DNA of 64,000 nt from Saccharopolyspora indica (GTDB lineage Bacteria > Actinomycetota > Actinomycetes > Mycobacteriales > Pseudonocardiaceae): contig NZ_JAQGLB010000009.1 of the NCBI RefSeq assembly GCF_027853965.1, positions 186,001 through 250,000 on the forward strand. Direction: 5' to 3'. A program made the translations under genes and the position numbers. Shown here piece by piece: positions 18,292-28,650 of this stretch; the stretch's first letter is position 1; the number at the start of each line of letters is the position of its first letter. The notes below the pieces were generated by a model that was given only the letters and a program-made list of their open reading frames with translations, had not been told where the DNA came from and made no database searches.

Positions 18292-19605
<1,314 letters not shown>

Positions 19606-19694
19606 CCGGTTGAAACCGTGGTCGGCCCGCGGCCGGCCACCCGAGACGCACCAGCGGCCCTGTGGCGGGGTGTCGGAAATATCGCGATGGTGCG

Positions 19695-19738
19695 AGTGGG
19701 CGGGAACCCAGGCGTCGGGTTCCCGCCCACTTCTCTTT
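19695..19738 (+). terminator. Strong intrinsic terminator after aceA
   Basis: AGTGGGCGGGAACCC (19695-19709) pairs over 15 bp with GGGTTCCCGCCCACT (19717-19731) around a 7-base loop, followed by TCTCTTT. It is 90 bases past the aceA stop. Confidence 0.88.
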
Positions 19739-19864
19739 GGTGGTGCGGATTTTCGACCCCGTTCAGGTGATCGTCGGCGTCGGCTGTATCTGTACGGCAC
19801 CTTCGCTCCTCTTTATATGCGGGACCTCGAAAACCCGGGGCCGCACGAGTGGAGGGAGCACGCG

Positions 19865-20425
19865 ATGTCGATCGATCTTGGTGGCCGTCGGTTCACGGTC
19901 CAGGACCTGGAGGCGTTCCCGGAGGACGGGCGCCGGTACGAGCTCGTCGATGGTGAGCTGCTGGTGGGCGCGGCAGCCGGGTGGCCGCACCAGGAGGCGC
20001 TCGGTGCGCTGTTCGTCCGCCTGCACCGGGCGAGTCCACCCGAATACCGGGTCCTAGCCGCGCCGTTCGCGGTGCGGCAGGACCTCTACACGGAGCTGCG
20101 GCCGGACCTCGTGGTCGCGCGCTACGCCGAGCTGACGTTGAAGAACCTGCAGGCCGCGCCGGTGCTGGCGGTCGAGGTCGCATCGCCGAGCAGCAGGCTG
20201 AACGACATCAGCCTGCGGAAGGCGGCCCACGCCAGGTTGGGGAGTCAGCACTTCTGGCTCGTGGACCCGGATCTGGAGGTGCCGTCGGTGACGGCGTGGG
20301 AACTGGTCGGCGGCAGCGACTACCAGCGGGTGGCGCGGGTGGTCGGCGAGGAGCTGTTCGAGCCGGAGCGACCATTCCCGGTCCGGTTCGCGCCCGCCGA
20401 CCTGGTGGCCGGGCTGCGGCCCTGA
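19865..20425 (+). CDS. Uma2-family putative endonuclease
   Basis: A 186-residue protein of the Uma2 (DUF820) group, a PD-(D/E)XK nuclease fold abundant in actinobacteria and cyanobacteria. Motifs: FTVQDLEAFPEDGRRYELVDGELLV at the start, ELRPDLVVA (catalytic Asp), PVLAVEVASPSSRLNDISLRKAAHAR (Glu-x-Ala and following Lys). ATG 19865 has GGAGG nearby. No partner gene is visible, and a second family member lies at 38.2 kb. Biological role of the family is unproven. Confidence 0.85.
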   Translation: MSIDLGGRRFTVQDLEAFPEDGRRYELVDGELLVGAAAGWPHQEALGALFVRLHRASPPEYRVLAAPFAVRQDLYTELRPDLVVARYAELTLKNLQAAPVLAVEVASPSSRLNDISLRKAAHARLGSQHFWLVDPDLEVPSVTAWELVGGSDYQRVARVVGEELFEPERPFPVRFAPADLVAGLRP

Positions 20426-20443
20426 CACGATCGGGTCAGGGCC
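20418..20443. terminator. Bidirectional terminator between Uma2 and GNAT genes
   Basis: GGCCCTGAC (20418-20426) pairs with GTCAGGGCC (20435-20443) around an 8-base loop. It overlaps both stop codons of the convergent genes. Confidence 0.65.
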
Positions 20444-21056
20444 GGGCCGGGCGCCACATCCCGTACGCGGTCAGACCGCCGGCGATCGGGAACTCGTGGA
20501 TCACCCGGAAGCCGAGCCGCTCGAAGTGGGCGACCCCGGCGTGCGCGGTGGCTTCCAGGTACACGGGCGTGTCGTGGGCGTCGGCGCGGGCGAGCCCGGA
20601 TTCCAGCAGCGCGCGGGCGATTCCGCCGCCGCGCGCCTGCGGCGCGGTCGCGAGGGCGAACAGGTGCCAGTGCGGCTCGTCCGGGCGGTGGCTGTCGGTC
20701 GCGCTGAAGGTCTGGATCGCCCGCGCGGTGTCCCGGAGGTGCCACCGGAAGACGGAGAGCAGCGCGGGGAGGTGGGCGAGGCGGCGGCCGAGCGCGGGTA
20801 CCTGGTCGCCGGGTCGCTCCCACACCGCCGCGGCCTGCGGTCGGCCACCGGCCACCGCGATCTCGGTGCTGTGGTCGTGGTTGAGCAGGAGGGGAAACAG
20901 CTTGCGCAGCCGGGATTCCCGGTGCGTCCGATCGGGCAGCAACGCAGCCATGCGGGGCTCGTCGAGGTAAGCGGTGCCGAGCAGCTCCACGAGGCTCGCG
21001 GTGTCTTCACCGCTGGCGGTGCGGAGCAGGAGGTCGTCGCGCGTGGTGGTCTGCAT
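20436..21056 (-). CDS. GNAT-family N-acetyltransferase
   Basis: A 206-residue acetyltransferase. The acetyl-CoA binding motif A is LFALATAPQARGGGIARALLESGLARA (about residues 135-160), followed by TPVYLEATAHAGVAHFERLGFRVIHEFP, the usual motif B. The N-terminal half is an extra helical segment seen in the actinobacterial group that includes puromycin acetyltransferase-like proteins. Substrate cannot be told from sequence. Single gene. Confidence 0.87.
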   Translation of the reverse strand: MQTTTRDDLLLRTASGEDTASLVELLGTAYLDEPRMAALLPDRTHRESRLRKLFPLLLNHDHSTEIAVAGGRPQAAAVWERPGDQVPALGRRLAHLPALLSVFRWHLRDTARAIQTFSATDSHRPDEPHWHLFALATAPQARGGGIARALLESGLARADAHDTPVYLEATAHAGVAHFERLGFRVIHEFPIAGGLTAYGMWRPARP

Positions 21057-21239
21057 GGTTGTCGCCCTTCGGATCAGCGCCTCAATTCCGTTATGCCGAA
21101 CAGGGAGGAGGAATGCCGTTGAAAGAGTGCCGGATCACCCGCTGATGCCGGTTCCGGCTCGTGAGCACCGCGGAGCAGGTGTCCGGCGCGTGCGGGTATC
21201 GGTTGGTGGTGCCGAGGGGCCGCGACGTAGGTTCTGGGT

Positions 21240-21893
21240 ATGGGGATCGTCGAGTCGGTGAACGTCGCGGTGGTGCGGACCGGGGAGTGGACCGGGCGCG
21301 TCGGGCGCAGCGGTATCGACAAGCAGCCGGCGGAGCGTCCGGTTCTGTTCGAGCCGACCGGGGTGCGCGGGGACACGGTGTGCGACCGCAAGCACCACGG
21401 CGCCTGGTACCAGGCGGCCTACGCCTTCGACCGGGAGGAACTCGCGCACTGGTCGCAGGTGCTGGAGCGCGAGCTGGTGCCGGGCAACGCGGGGGAGAAC
21501 CTCACGCTGGCCGGAGTCGACAGCAGCTCGGCGGTGATCGGTGAGCGGTGGCGGATCGGCGGGGCGGTGCTCCGGGTGACCGGGCCGCGCACCCCGTGCC
21601 GGGTCTTCGCCGGGTTCTGGGACGTCCGGTCGCTGGTGAAGCAGTTCACCGAGCACGGCAGGACCGGTGCCTACCTCGCGGTGGAGCAACCGGGCGAGAT
21701 CACCGCCGGCGACACCGTCGAGGTGCTCTCGCGTCCGGAACACGGCGTGCAGGTGGCCGAGGTGTTCGCGGTGTCGATGAACCGGGGCGCGGAGCTGGTC
21801 GATCACGTCGCGCGCGGGCTGGCCGACCTGCCGGAGGAGTGGCGCGAGCCGCTCGCCGCCAAGGTGGCTAGGGCGCGCAGCGGCACTCGATGA
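21240..21893 (+). CDS. MOSC domain protein (YiiM-like)
   Basis: A 217-residue protein made of one MOSC domain. The motif VFEPTGVRGDTVCDRKHHGAWYQAAYAFDREEL-like region, then GENLTLAGVD and the conserved cysteine in GPRTPCRVFAG (about residue 121) are all present. MOSC proteins carry sulfur for, or use, the molybdenum cofactor; YiiM reduces N-hydroxylated base analogues. ATG 21240 starts at the fold. Its 3' end overlaps the convergent O-methyltransferase gene by 26 bp. Confidence 0.9.
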   Translation: MGIVESVNVAVVRTGEWTGRVGRSGIDKQPAERPVLFEPTGVRGDTVCDRKHHGAWYQAAYAFDREELAHWSQVLERELVPGNAGENLTLAGVDSSSAVIGERWRIGGAVLRVTGPRTPCRVFAGFWDVRSLVKQFTEHGRTGAYLAVEQPGEITAGDTVEVLSRPEHGVQVAEVFAVSMNRGAELVDHVARGLADLPEEWREPLAAKVARARSGTR

Positions 21894-22872
21894 TGGCGTA
21901 GCCGTTGTCCAGCGGGGTGAAGTCCTCGACGGACAGCCCGGCCGCGGCCGCGACCTGCTGGGTGCGGTCGAGGTCGCGCATCCGGCCGCCGACGTAGACC
22001 ATCATCCGCAAGTCCATCTCGGTGAACGTGGCCATCCGGTCGGAGTCGGGCAGCAGTTCGACGATCAGCACCCGGCCGCCGGGTTCCAGGGCCTGGCCGC
22101 AGTGCCGCAGGATCTGGGCGGCGTCCGCGTCGTCCCAGTCGCCCAGGACGTCGCAGATGATCACCGCGTCGGCGCGGGCGGGCAGTGGTTCGAAGAAGCT
22201 CGCCGCCACCACCTCGGCTCGGTCCAGGACTTCCTGTTCCCGCAGGTAGGTGGTGGCGTGGTGGGCGGGGCCGGGCAGATCGACCAGGACGCCGCGCAGC
22301 TGCGGGTGCCGGCGGAGGATTTCGGCGAGCAGCACGCCCTTGCCGCCGCCGACGTCGGCGATCCGGGCGTAGCGGGTCCAGTCGTGCGCGGTGGTGACCA
22401 GCGGCGCGATCCCGTGGGTCTTGGTCTCCATCAACGTGTCGAAGGACTCCGACAGCTGCGGGTTGTGCGCCAGGTCCTCCCAGAAGGACCTGCCGAACGC
22501 GGCCGCGTACGCGGGGTGGTGCCCGCGCACCTGCTCGATGAGTTCGACGAACGCGAGATCGGCGCGGCCGACCGCACCGTCGAGGTCGAGCCAGGAGCGC
22601 GGCCCGTCGACCAGATCGCTGCGCAGCGCGTTGGAGGCGTCGTTGGGGCCGAAGACGTCGGGTTCCGGTTCGGTGAACATGCCGTGGTGCACCAGGAATC
22701 GCAGCACCCGGCCCAGCGGGTCGGCCACGGCCCGGCACCGCTGTGCGATCTCGGCGAGCGGCAGCGGGCCGTCCTTGACCACGTCGGGCACGCGCAGGGT
22801 GGCCGCGGTCCGAACCGCGAACGGCGTGGCCAGGTCGGCCATCGCCCAGATGTCCGGTGATTCGGAGGACAT
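21868..22872 (-). CDS. SAM-dependent O-methyltransferase (plant-type fold)
   Basis: A 334-residue enzyme. The N-terminal 100 residues are the winged-helix dimerisation domain (PFAVRTAATLRVPDVVKDGPLPLAEIAQRC), and the catalytic domain holds DVGGGKGVLLAEILRRHPQLRGVLVDLP (motif I, about residue 174) and CDVLGDWDD with AQILRHCGQALEPGGRVLIVE. This is the acetylserotonin/antibiotic O-methyltransferase group. The usual catalytic His of the plant enzymes (H-x-W-D-D) appears here as GDWDD, so the base differs. No biosynthetic cluster surrounds it. Confidence 0.87.
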   Translation of the reverse strand: MSSESPDIWAMADLATPFAVRTAATLRVPDVVKDGPLPLAEIAQRCRAVADPLGRVLRFLVHHGMFTEPEPDVFGPNDASNALRSDLVDGPRSWLDLDGAVGRADLAFVELIEQVRGHHPAYAAAFGRSFWEDLAHNPQLSESFDTLMETKTHGIAPLVTTAHDWTRYARIADVGGGKGVLLAEILRRHPQLRGVLVDLPGPAHHATTYLREQEVLDRAEVVAASFFEPLPARADAVIICDVLGDWDDADAAQILRHCGQALEPGGRVLIVELLPDSDRMATFTEMDLRMMVYVGGRMRDLDRTQQVAAAAGLSVEDFTPLDNGYAIIECRCAP

Positions 22873-22976
22873 GCGTTGCAGGGTAAGCCCGCGGCCGCCG
22901 ATCAGCGCGCTGCGACGTGGCTGTGCTTTGTGGACTCCGGCGCTCGGCCACCGCGGTCCGGTGTGGGCACCGGTGG

Positions 22977-23645
22977 TCAGTCGGCGAGGATCGCGATGAT
23001 CCGCTCGGCGCTCTCCTGCATGTGGCTGCGCATGACCTCGCGCGCCCGGTCGACGTCACCGGCCTCGATCGCGTCGACGATCGGGGCGTGCCGCTGCCAG
23101 TCCATGTTGCGCAGAGCCTGTTCGGTCCCGGAGCGCACGATGGTCGCCCGGGTCAGCCCGGACAGGTGCTGCCAGGACTGCACCAGCGTTTCGTTGCCGG
23201 TGAGCTCGCAGAGCCGCCGGTGGAACGCCAGGTCGGCCTCGACGAGATCTGAGAAGGGCTGATCGGGGAGGCGCAGCCGGTCGACGGCGGTCCGGAGCTG
23301 CTCGACGGCGCCAGAGCGATCCGGCGCCGCGCACAGCGTTTCCGCCGCCAGCGATTCCAGCGCGCCGCGGACGGCGAAGATGTCGCGTATCTCGGCCGGG
23401 CTGAGCGCGCGGACCAGCAGCCGACCGCGTTCATCGGCGACCACCAGGCCTTCCTGGACCAGGTGGCGCAGGGCTTCTCGCAGCGTGCCCCGGGATACCG
23501 AGAGGGCGTCGCTGAGTTCGGTCTCGATCAGCCGAGTGCCCGGCGCGAGCTGGCCGCTGCTGATGGCTTCGCGGAGCTTGTGCAGGCTCTGCTCGCGGAG
23601 CGTCTGCCGGTCGACTCCGGCCAGCGCTGGGACGTCGAGGGACAC
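22977..23645 (-). CDS. GntR-family regulator (FadR/FCD subgroup)
   Basis: A 222-residue regulator. Winged helix: LREQSLHKLREAISSGQLAPGTRLIETELSDALSVSRGTLREALRHLVQEGLV (about residues 16-68). The C-terminal helical FCD ligand domain has the metal-site residues in LVEADLAFHRRLCELTGNE (Asp, His) and RDWQRHAPIVDAIEAGDVDRA-like end (His). FCD domains bind small organic acids or sugars. It is divergent from the tetrose-type catabolic operon, so it is its probable local repressor. Confidence 0.92.
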   Translation of the reverse strand: MSLDVPALAGVDRQTLREQSLHKLREAISSGQLAPGTRLIETELSDALSVSRGTLREALRHLVQEGLVVADERGRLLVRALSPAEIRDIFAVRGALESLAAETLCAAPDRSGAVEQLRTAVDRLRLPDQPFSDLVEADLAFHRRLCELTGNETLVQSWQHLSGLTRATIVRSGTEQALRNMDWQRHAPIVDAIEAGDVDRAREVMRSHMQESAERIIAILAD

Positions 23646-23711
23646 CGGGTCACGCCTTTCTGCTTCGTCGGAGCCCTCACTCTAGTGCATTCACGAACGA
23701 CGACCGACGGT

Positions 23712-23727
23712 CGACTGTTGACAGTCG
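23712..23727. promoter_or_regulatory. GntR operator candidate
   Basis: Perfect inverted repeat CGACTG-TTGA-CAGTCG (23712-23727) in the 135-bp gap between the divergent regulator and operon. The inner TGTTGACA resembles the T-GT-N-AC-A core of FadR-subgroup operators. Confidence 0.55.
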
Positions 23728-23780
23728 GCATTGCGGCCGCGTTAACTGTCCGCCAACCAGGAGCGAGATGAGGTGTCACC

Positions 23781-24605
23781 TTGAAGGGGCAAGTCGCGGA
23801 GATCGGCTGTTCAACGATCACGTTCCGCCATCGAACGCGGTCGGAAGCGCTGCGGGCGATCGCCGGACTCGGGCTGCCCGGTATCGACCTCGGCGGCCTG
23901 CCGGGCGTCTGCGACCACATCCCGCATCCGCTCGGCGGCCGTGCCGACGAGGTCGTCCGCGAACTCGACCAGCACGACCTGCGCACCTGGGCGATCAACG
24001 TGGACGCCGGGGCGATGAACGACCCGGCGCTCGACGACGACGCCCTCGACGCCGCGGGCCGCGAGCTGATCGCGCTGGCCGCGCGCCTGGACGCGGCGAT
24101 CATCGTGCCCTGCGGGGCCCAGTCCCGGGAGCCGTTCGTCGACGAGAGCACCGATCTCGATCGGTTGGGGCGCGGCCTGCGGAGGCTCGGGGATCTGGCG
24201 TCGGCGAGAGGCGTGCGGCTGCTGGTGGAGGGCCTGCACCACTACCGGTTCTGCCACGACCGGGAACGCCTCGAAGCGCTGCTGGAACGGGTGCCCGCCG
24301 AGTCCGCGGGGTTCGTCTTCGACGTCAGCCACATCGTCGCGGGCGAGATCGACGAGGTCGCCTTCGCGCACGACTTCGCCGACCGCATCGAGCACGTCCA
24401 CCTGCGCGACGCCGTGCCCGGCAACATCAACCTGAGCCTCGGTCGCGGCCGGGCCGACTTCGCCGGCGTGATCCGCGCCCTCCGCGAGCACGGCTACTCC
24501 GGGCGCTACGTGCTCGAGCTGGAAACCCACGACGTGGCCGAAGCCGACCGCGAGGCGGTCGCCGCGCAGGCCGTCGACCTCATCACCCCGCACCTGGCCG
24601 CCTGA
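23781..24605 (+). CDS. TIM-barrel sugar isomerase/epimerase (LerI-like candidate)
   Basis: A 274-residue xylose-isomerase-like TIM barrel (AP endonuclease 2 superfamily). Metal-site blocks are LLVEGLHHYRFCH (Glu), FVFDVSHIVAGEID (Asp, His), HVHLRDAVPGNINLSLGRG (His-x-His) and YVLELETHD (Glu). Start is TTG 23781 with GATGAGG upstream; the nearer GTG is out of frame. In Mycobacterium smegmatis, erythritol and threitol pathways use such an isomerase on L-erythrulose 1-phosphate, and the kinase and RpiB-like partners of that route are in this operon. The assignment is by context. Confidence 0.82.
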   Translation: MKGQVAEIGCSTITFRHRTRSEALRAIAGLGLPGIDLGGLPGVCDHIPHPLGGRADEVVRELDQHDLRTWAINVDAGAMNDPALDDDALDAAGRELIALAARLDAAIIVPCGAQSREPFVDESTDLDRLGRGLRRLGDLASARGVRLLVEGLHHYRFCHDRERLEALLERVPAESAGFVFDVSHIVAGEIDEVAFAHDFADRIEHVHLRDAVPGNINLSLGRGRADFAGVIRALREHGYSGRYVLELETHDVAEADREAVAAQAVDLITPHLAA

Positions 24606-24635
24606 GCCGCAACCCCGGAGAACGAGGAGAGATCC

Positions 24636-25397
24636 ATGTCCGCCACCCGCACCGCCGTGATCACCGGAGCCGGTTCCGAGCGCGGCATCGGCAGGGAAAC
24701 CGCGCTGCACCTGGCCGCGGCCGGTTTCGCCGTCGCCGTGCTGGACATCGACGGCGCCGCAGCCGAGAGCACCGCCGCGGTGGTCGCCGAGCGCCACGGC
24801 GGCCCGGCGCTGGGCCTGGCCGCGGACGTCACCGACGCCGAGTCGGTCGACCGGGCCATCAGCCGGCTGGAGGCCTCCGACCTGCCCGCGGTCGGCGCGC
24901 TGGTGAACAACGCCGGCATCACCCGCCCCACCCGGTTCCTGGACATCGAGCAGGAGGAGTGGGACCTCGTCTTCAAGGTCAACGTGACCGGGACCTACCT
25001 GGTCACCCGCCGCGTGCTGCCCGGCATGGTCGAGCGCGGCTACGGCCGGATCGTGAACCTCTCGTCGGTCAGCGCCGAGCGCGGCGGCGGGGTGTTCGGA
25101 GGTTCGCACTACTCGGCGGCCAAGGCCGCGGTGCTGGGGCTCACCCGTGCGCTGGCCCGCGAGGTCGGCCAGCACGGCGTGGTCGTCAACGCGGTCGCAC
25201 CGGGCCTGATCGACACCGACATCACGGGCGGCGCGCTGACCGGTGAGCGCAAGCAGGCGCTGATCGCCGACATCCCGGTCGGCCGCAACGGCCGCACCGA
25301 CGACGTCGCAGCCACCATCACCTTCCTGGCCGGCGAGCAGGTCGGCTACATCACCGGCGCCACCTTCGACATCAACGGCGGCTCGCACATCCAGTGA
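24636..25397 (+). CDS. Short-chain dehydrogenase/reductase
   Basis: A 253-residue classical SDR. Cofactor motif is TGAGSERGIGRE (an extended TGxxxGxG), then DIDGAAA (Asp pointing to NAD), NNAGIT, catalytic Ser in VNLSSVSA, YSAAK (Tyr and Lys) and the PGLIDTDI tail. It likely oxidises a sugar alcohol or keto sugar. In tetritol pathways the first step is oxidation of threitol or erythritol to erythrulose; this enzyme would be the candidate. Position two of the operon, 30 bp after the isomerase. Confidence 0.88.
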   Translation: MSATRTAVITGAGSERGIGRETALHLAAAGFAVAVLDIDGAAAESTAAVVAERHGGPALGLAADVTDAESVDRAISRLEASDLPAVGALVNNAGITRPTRFLDIEQEEWDLVFKVNVTGTYLVTRRVLPGMVERGYGRIVNLSSVSAERGGGVFGGSHYSAAKAAVLGLTRALAREVGQHGVVVNAVAPGLIDTDITGGALTGERKQALIADIPVGRNGRTDDVAATITFLAGEQVGYITGATFDINGGSHIQ

Positions 25398-25404
25398 CCG
25401 CGGC

Positions 25405-25426
25405 CCGGTAGGCGTGCCCCTACCGG
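25405..25426 (+). terminator. Hairpin between SDR and permease genes
   Basis: CCGGTAGG (25405-25412) pairs with CCTACCGG (25419-25426) around six bases, 8 bases past the SDR stop. With no T-run and with a 185-bp gap, it may attenuate or protect rather than fully terminate the operon transcript. Confidence 0.4.
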
Positions 25427-25582
25427 CTGCCGGAATTCCGCGAAAGATCCCGGGCCGGATGATTCCGGCCCCGCCCGAACACGCCCGAAATCCATCGGGG
25501 AAGCTGTGCCGATGTCGGCGAGGAAGCAGCGCCACCTGCCCGGCCAGGCCTCAACGATGAGGATCACGGAAAGACAAGTGGA

Positions 25583-26920
25583 ATGTCCCATTCGATCATT
25601 CTTCTGCATACCTCGATCGCGCTGGTGGGAATTATCGCGCTGATCGTGGTGGCACGGCTGAACCCGGTGATCGTCCTGGTCCTGGGGGCTCTCTACCTGG
25701 GCCTGGCCACCGGCCTCGGCATCGAGCAGACCACCGAGGCGGTCGCCGAGGGATTCGGCGACCTGATGGCCGAAGTCGGTCTGATCATCGGATTCGGCGT
25801 GCTGTTGGGATCATTGCTGTCCGCCACCGGAACGCTGCACAGAATTGTGGAACTGTTCCTGCGGGCATTCGGCCGGAATAAATCGCCGTACGCGCTCGGT
25901 CTGGCCTCCGGCGTGGTTTTCCCGGCGATCTACTTCGACGTCGCGCTGGTGATGCTGGCACCGATCGCCCGCTCGGTGGCCAAGCGCACCGGGATCGGCG
26001 TCGCGGCGGTCGGCGGCGCGCTGGCCATCGGCCTGGAAGTCGGGCTGCTGATGATCCTGCCGGGATCGGCGGCCCTGGCCGTCTCCGGCGCGCTCGGTGC
26101 GTCGCTGGGCACGATGCTGCTGGTCGGCGGGGTCGTCGGCGTCCTGGCGATCGTCATCAGCATCTTCCTGCACAGCGTGCTGATGCGACGCACCTGGAAC
26201 CCGGCCAAGGACGAGGTGGCGGTCGAGGACAGCTCGGTCGGCTTCGCGGTCGAGGAGGTGGAGGAGCCCAAGCGCCGCCTGCCGCTGATCGTGCTGCTGG
26301 TGCCGGTGATCGTGCCGCTGCTGCTGATCGTCTCCGGCACCGTCACCGAGATCGCGGGCGTGCGGATCGGCTGGGTCGACCTGGTGTCCGACCCGGTGGT
26401 CTCGCTGCTGATCGGGCTGCTGCTGGGCTGCGTGGTGTGCGCCGTCTCGCTGTCGATGAAGTCGGTGGAGCAGGCGCTCGCCCGGGGTGCGGCGACCAGC
26501 GGCACGATCCTGCTGTTCAACGGCGTGGCCGGGTCGCTGGGCGAGGTCATCAGCCGCAACGGCGTCGGCGACATCGTGGCCGGGATGTTCCAGGCCAGCA
26601 GCTTCTCCCCGCTGATCCTGGCCTGGGTGGTCGCAGCGCTGCTGCGGCTCGCGCAGGGCTCCGGATCGGTGGCCGCCATCACCAGCGCGACCCTGCTGCT
26701 CCCGGTGGTCGGGTCGCTGGGCCTGAACCCGGTGCTGGTGGTGCTCGCCGCCGCTGCCGGTGCCAGCTTTGGCGGGCACGTGCACGACAACACCTTCTGG
26801 ATGTTCCGCGGCCTGCTCGGCCTGTCCACGCGCGGCGCCTTCCAGGTCTACACCGTCGCTCAGTCGATCATGTCGATCGTCGCGCTGGTGCTGGTCCTCG
26901 GCGCGAGCGTGGTCGTCTGA
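25583..26920 (+). CDS. GntP-family permease
   Basis: A 445-residue secondary transporter with about twelve to fourteen hydrophobic segments. Family blocks: LNPVIVLVLGALYLGLATGL, FGVLLGSLLSATGTLHRI, SGVVFPAIYFDVALVMLAPIA and the C-terminal GASFGGHVHDNTFWMFRGLLG, GntP hallmarks. Known members take up gluconate, idonate, fructuronate or D-serine. Pairing with erythrulose-type kinase genes is unusual, since described tetritol operons use ABC systems. A start at ATG 25583 follows GGAAAG. The first 100 codons include more A/T-ending codons than neighbours. Confidence 0.93.
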   Translation: MSHSIILLHTSIALVGIIALIVVARLNPVIVLVLGALYLGLATGLGIEQTTEAVAEGFGDLMAEVGLIIGFGVLLGSLLSATGTLHRIVELFLRAFGRNKSPYALGLASGVVFPAIYFDVALVMLAPIARSVAKRTGIGVAAVGGALAIGLEVGLLMILPGSAALAVSGALGASLGTMLLVGGVVGVLAIVISIFLHSVLMRRTWNPAKDEVAVEDSSVGFAVEEVEEPKRRLPLIVLLVPVIVPLLLIVSGTVTEIAGVRIGWVDLVSDPVVSLLIGLLLGCVVCAVSLSMKSVEQALARGAATSGTILLFNGVAGSLGEVISRNGVGDIVAGMFQASSFSPLILAWVVAALLRLAQGSGSVAAITSATLLLPVVGSLGLNPVLVVLAAAAGASFGGHVHDNTFWMFRGLLGLSTRGAFQVYTVAQSIMSIVALVLVLGASVVV

Positions 26921-26964
26921 GCGGGGTCGCGAGCTTCCCCGACCTGAGGGCTCATCGAGGAAAC

Positions 26965-28650
26965 ATGACGCGTCTGTACAACGACCCGGCCAGCTTCACC
27001 GAGGACGCGATGGAGGGGTTCTGCGACCTCTACCCGCACTACGTCCGGCCGGTGGACGGTGGCGTGGTGCGCTCCGCACCGGGCCCGTCGGGCAAGGTCG
27101 CCGTGGTCGTCGGCGGTGGATCCGGGCACTACCCGGCGTTCTGCGGTGTGGTCGGGCCGGGCTTCTGCGACGGTGCGGTGGTCGGCAACATCTTCACCTC
27201 GCCGTCCGCGCAGCGGGCCTACACCGTCGCGAAGGCGGCGAACCGCGGCGGCGGTGTGCTGTTCAGCTTCGGCAACTACGCCGGGGACAACATGAACTTC
27301 GGCGTCGCGCAGGAGCGGCTGCGCGCTGAGGGCGTGGACTGCCGCACGGTGGTCGTCACCGACGACGTGGCCTCAGCCCCGAAGGGCGAGGAGCACCGGA
27401 GGCGCGGCATCGCCGGTGACTTCGCAGTCTTCAAGATCGCTTCCGCCGCGGCCGAGGAGGGCTGTTCGCTGGACGAGGTCGAGCGGGTCGCCCGCCTCGC
27501 CAACGACCGCACCCGGACGCTCGGCATCGCCTTCGACGGCTGCACCCTGCCCGGTCAGGACCACGAGCTGTTCACCGTGCCAGCCGGGAAGATGGGGCTG
27601 GGCCTGGGCATCCACGGCGAGCCCGGGGTGTCCGATGTGGACATGCCTAGTGCGGCGGAGGTGGCCGACACCTTGGTCGACGGAGTGCTGGGCGAGGTGC
27701 CGGACGGCGCGGGCGAGCGGGTCGGGGTGATCCTCAACGGCCTCGGCGCCAGCAAGTACGAGGAACTGTTCGTGGTGTGGGCGCGGGTGGCCGAGCGGTT
27801 GCGCGCGGCCGGGCTGGAGGCCGTGGAACCGGAGGTCGGGGAGCTGGTCACCAGCCTGGACATGGCCGGGATCTCGCTGACCCTGGTGTGGTTGGACGAG
27901 CAGCTCGAACGCCGCTGGCGCGCCTCGGCCGACAGCCCCGCTTACCGGAAGCGCCCGCGACCCGCGGCGGCGGCAGCCGAGGAGGTCGAGCCCGACGTCG
28001 TCGAAGCCGCCGCCGAATACCCGCAGGCGGTGCCGGAATCGATCGCGTGCGCCGGAACGATCGTGGAAGTGCTCGCCGCTGTCCGGCGGGCGATGCTCGA
28101 TGCCGAGCAGGAGCTCGGCCGCATCGACGCGGTGGCCGCCGACGGTGATCACGGCCGGGGCATGGTCAAGGGCGCGACTGCCGCCGCTGAAGCGGCAGCG
28201 TCCGCGTTCGCCGCCGGAGCCGGGGCGCAGTCGGTGCTGGCCGCCGCCGGTGATGCCTGGGCGGCGAAGGCCGGTGGCACCTCCGGTGTGCTGTGGGGTT
28301 CGGGGCTGCGCGCTTTCGCGGAACGCCTCGGCGACGACCGCGGATCGTCGAGCGCGGACGTCGCCGCAGGCGTCGCGGCTTTCGCCGAAGCCATCCAGCG
28401 CACCGGCGGGGCGGAGGTCGGCGACAAGACGATGGTCGACGCGATCGTTCCCTTCGCCGAGTCCTTCACCGGTTCCTGGCGCGAAGCCGCTGCGGTTGCC
28501 CGGAAGGCCGCCGCCGGCACCGCTGAGCTGGCGCCGAAGGTCGGCCGCGCTCGCCCGCTGGCCGAGCGCAGCATCGGCACCCCCGACGCGGGTGCCATCT
28601 CGTTCGCGCTGATCACCGAGACGATCGCCAACGTTCTGGAGGTGGACTGA
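26965..28650 (+). CDS. DhaK-DhaL fusion kinase, probable erythrulose kinase
   Basis: A 561-residue ATP-dependent keto-sugar kinase. DhaK half: [13 protein letters not shown] (residues about 48-60), [24 protein letters not shown]. Pro/Ala/Glu-rich linker near 330-360. DhaL half: [10 protein letters not shown] (D393, D395, H396), [19 protein letters not shown] and [12 protein letters not shown] for ATP-Mg binding. This single-chain type includes glycerone kinases and the L- and D-erythrulose kinases of Mycobacterium; the RpiB-like gene that follows favours a tetrulose. ATG 26965 sits behind CGAGG; a longer frame reading back into gntP is rejected. Stop overlaps the next start (ATGA). Confidence 0.9.
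   Translation: MTRLYNDPASFTEDAMEGFCDLYPHYVRPVDGGVVRSAPGPSGKVAVVVGGGSGHYPAFCGVVGPGFCDGAVVGNIFTSPSAQRAYTVAKAANRGGGVLFSFGNYAGDNMNFGVAQERLRAEGVDCRTVVVTDDVASAPKGEEHRRRGIAGDFAVFKIASAAAEEGCSLDEVERVARLANDRTRTLGIAFDGCTLPGQDHELFTVPAGKMGLGLGIHGEPGVSDVDMPSAAEVADTLVDGVLGEVPDGAGERVGVILNGLGASKYEELFVVWARVAERLRAAGLEAVEPEVGELVTSLDMAGISLTLVWLDEQLERRWRASADSPAYRKRPRPAAAAAEEVEPDVVEAAAEYPQAVPESIACAGTIVEVLAAVRRAMLDAEQELGRIDAVAADGDHGRGMVKGATAAAEAAASAFAAGAGAQSVLAAAGDAWAAKAGGTSGVLWGSGLRAFAERLGDDRGSSSADVAAGVAAFAEAIQRTGGAEVGDKTMVDAIVPFAESFTGSWREAAAVARKAAAGTAELAPKVGRARPLAERSIGTPDAGAISFALITETIANVLEVD

Noticed and set aside
21868..22872. O-methyltransferase and P450 as parts of a natural product cluster
   Set aside because: They are 13 kb apart with primary-metabolism genes between and no synthase genes in the window.
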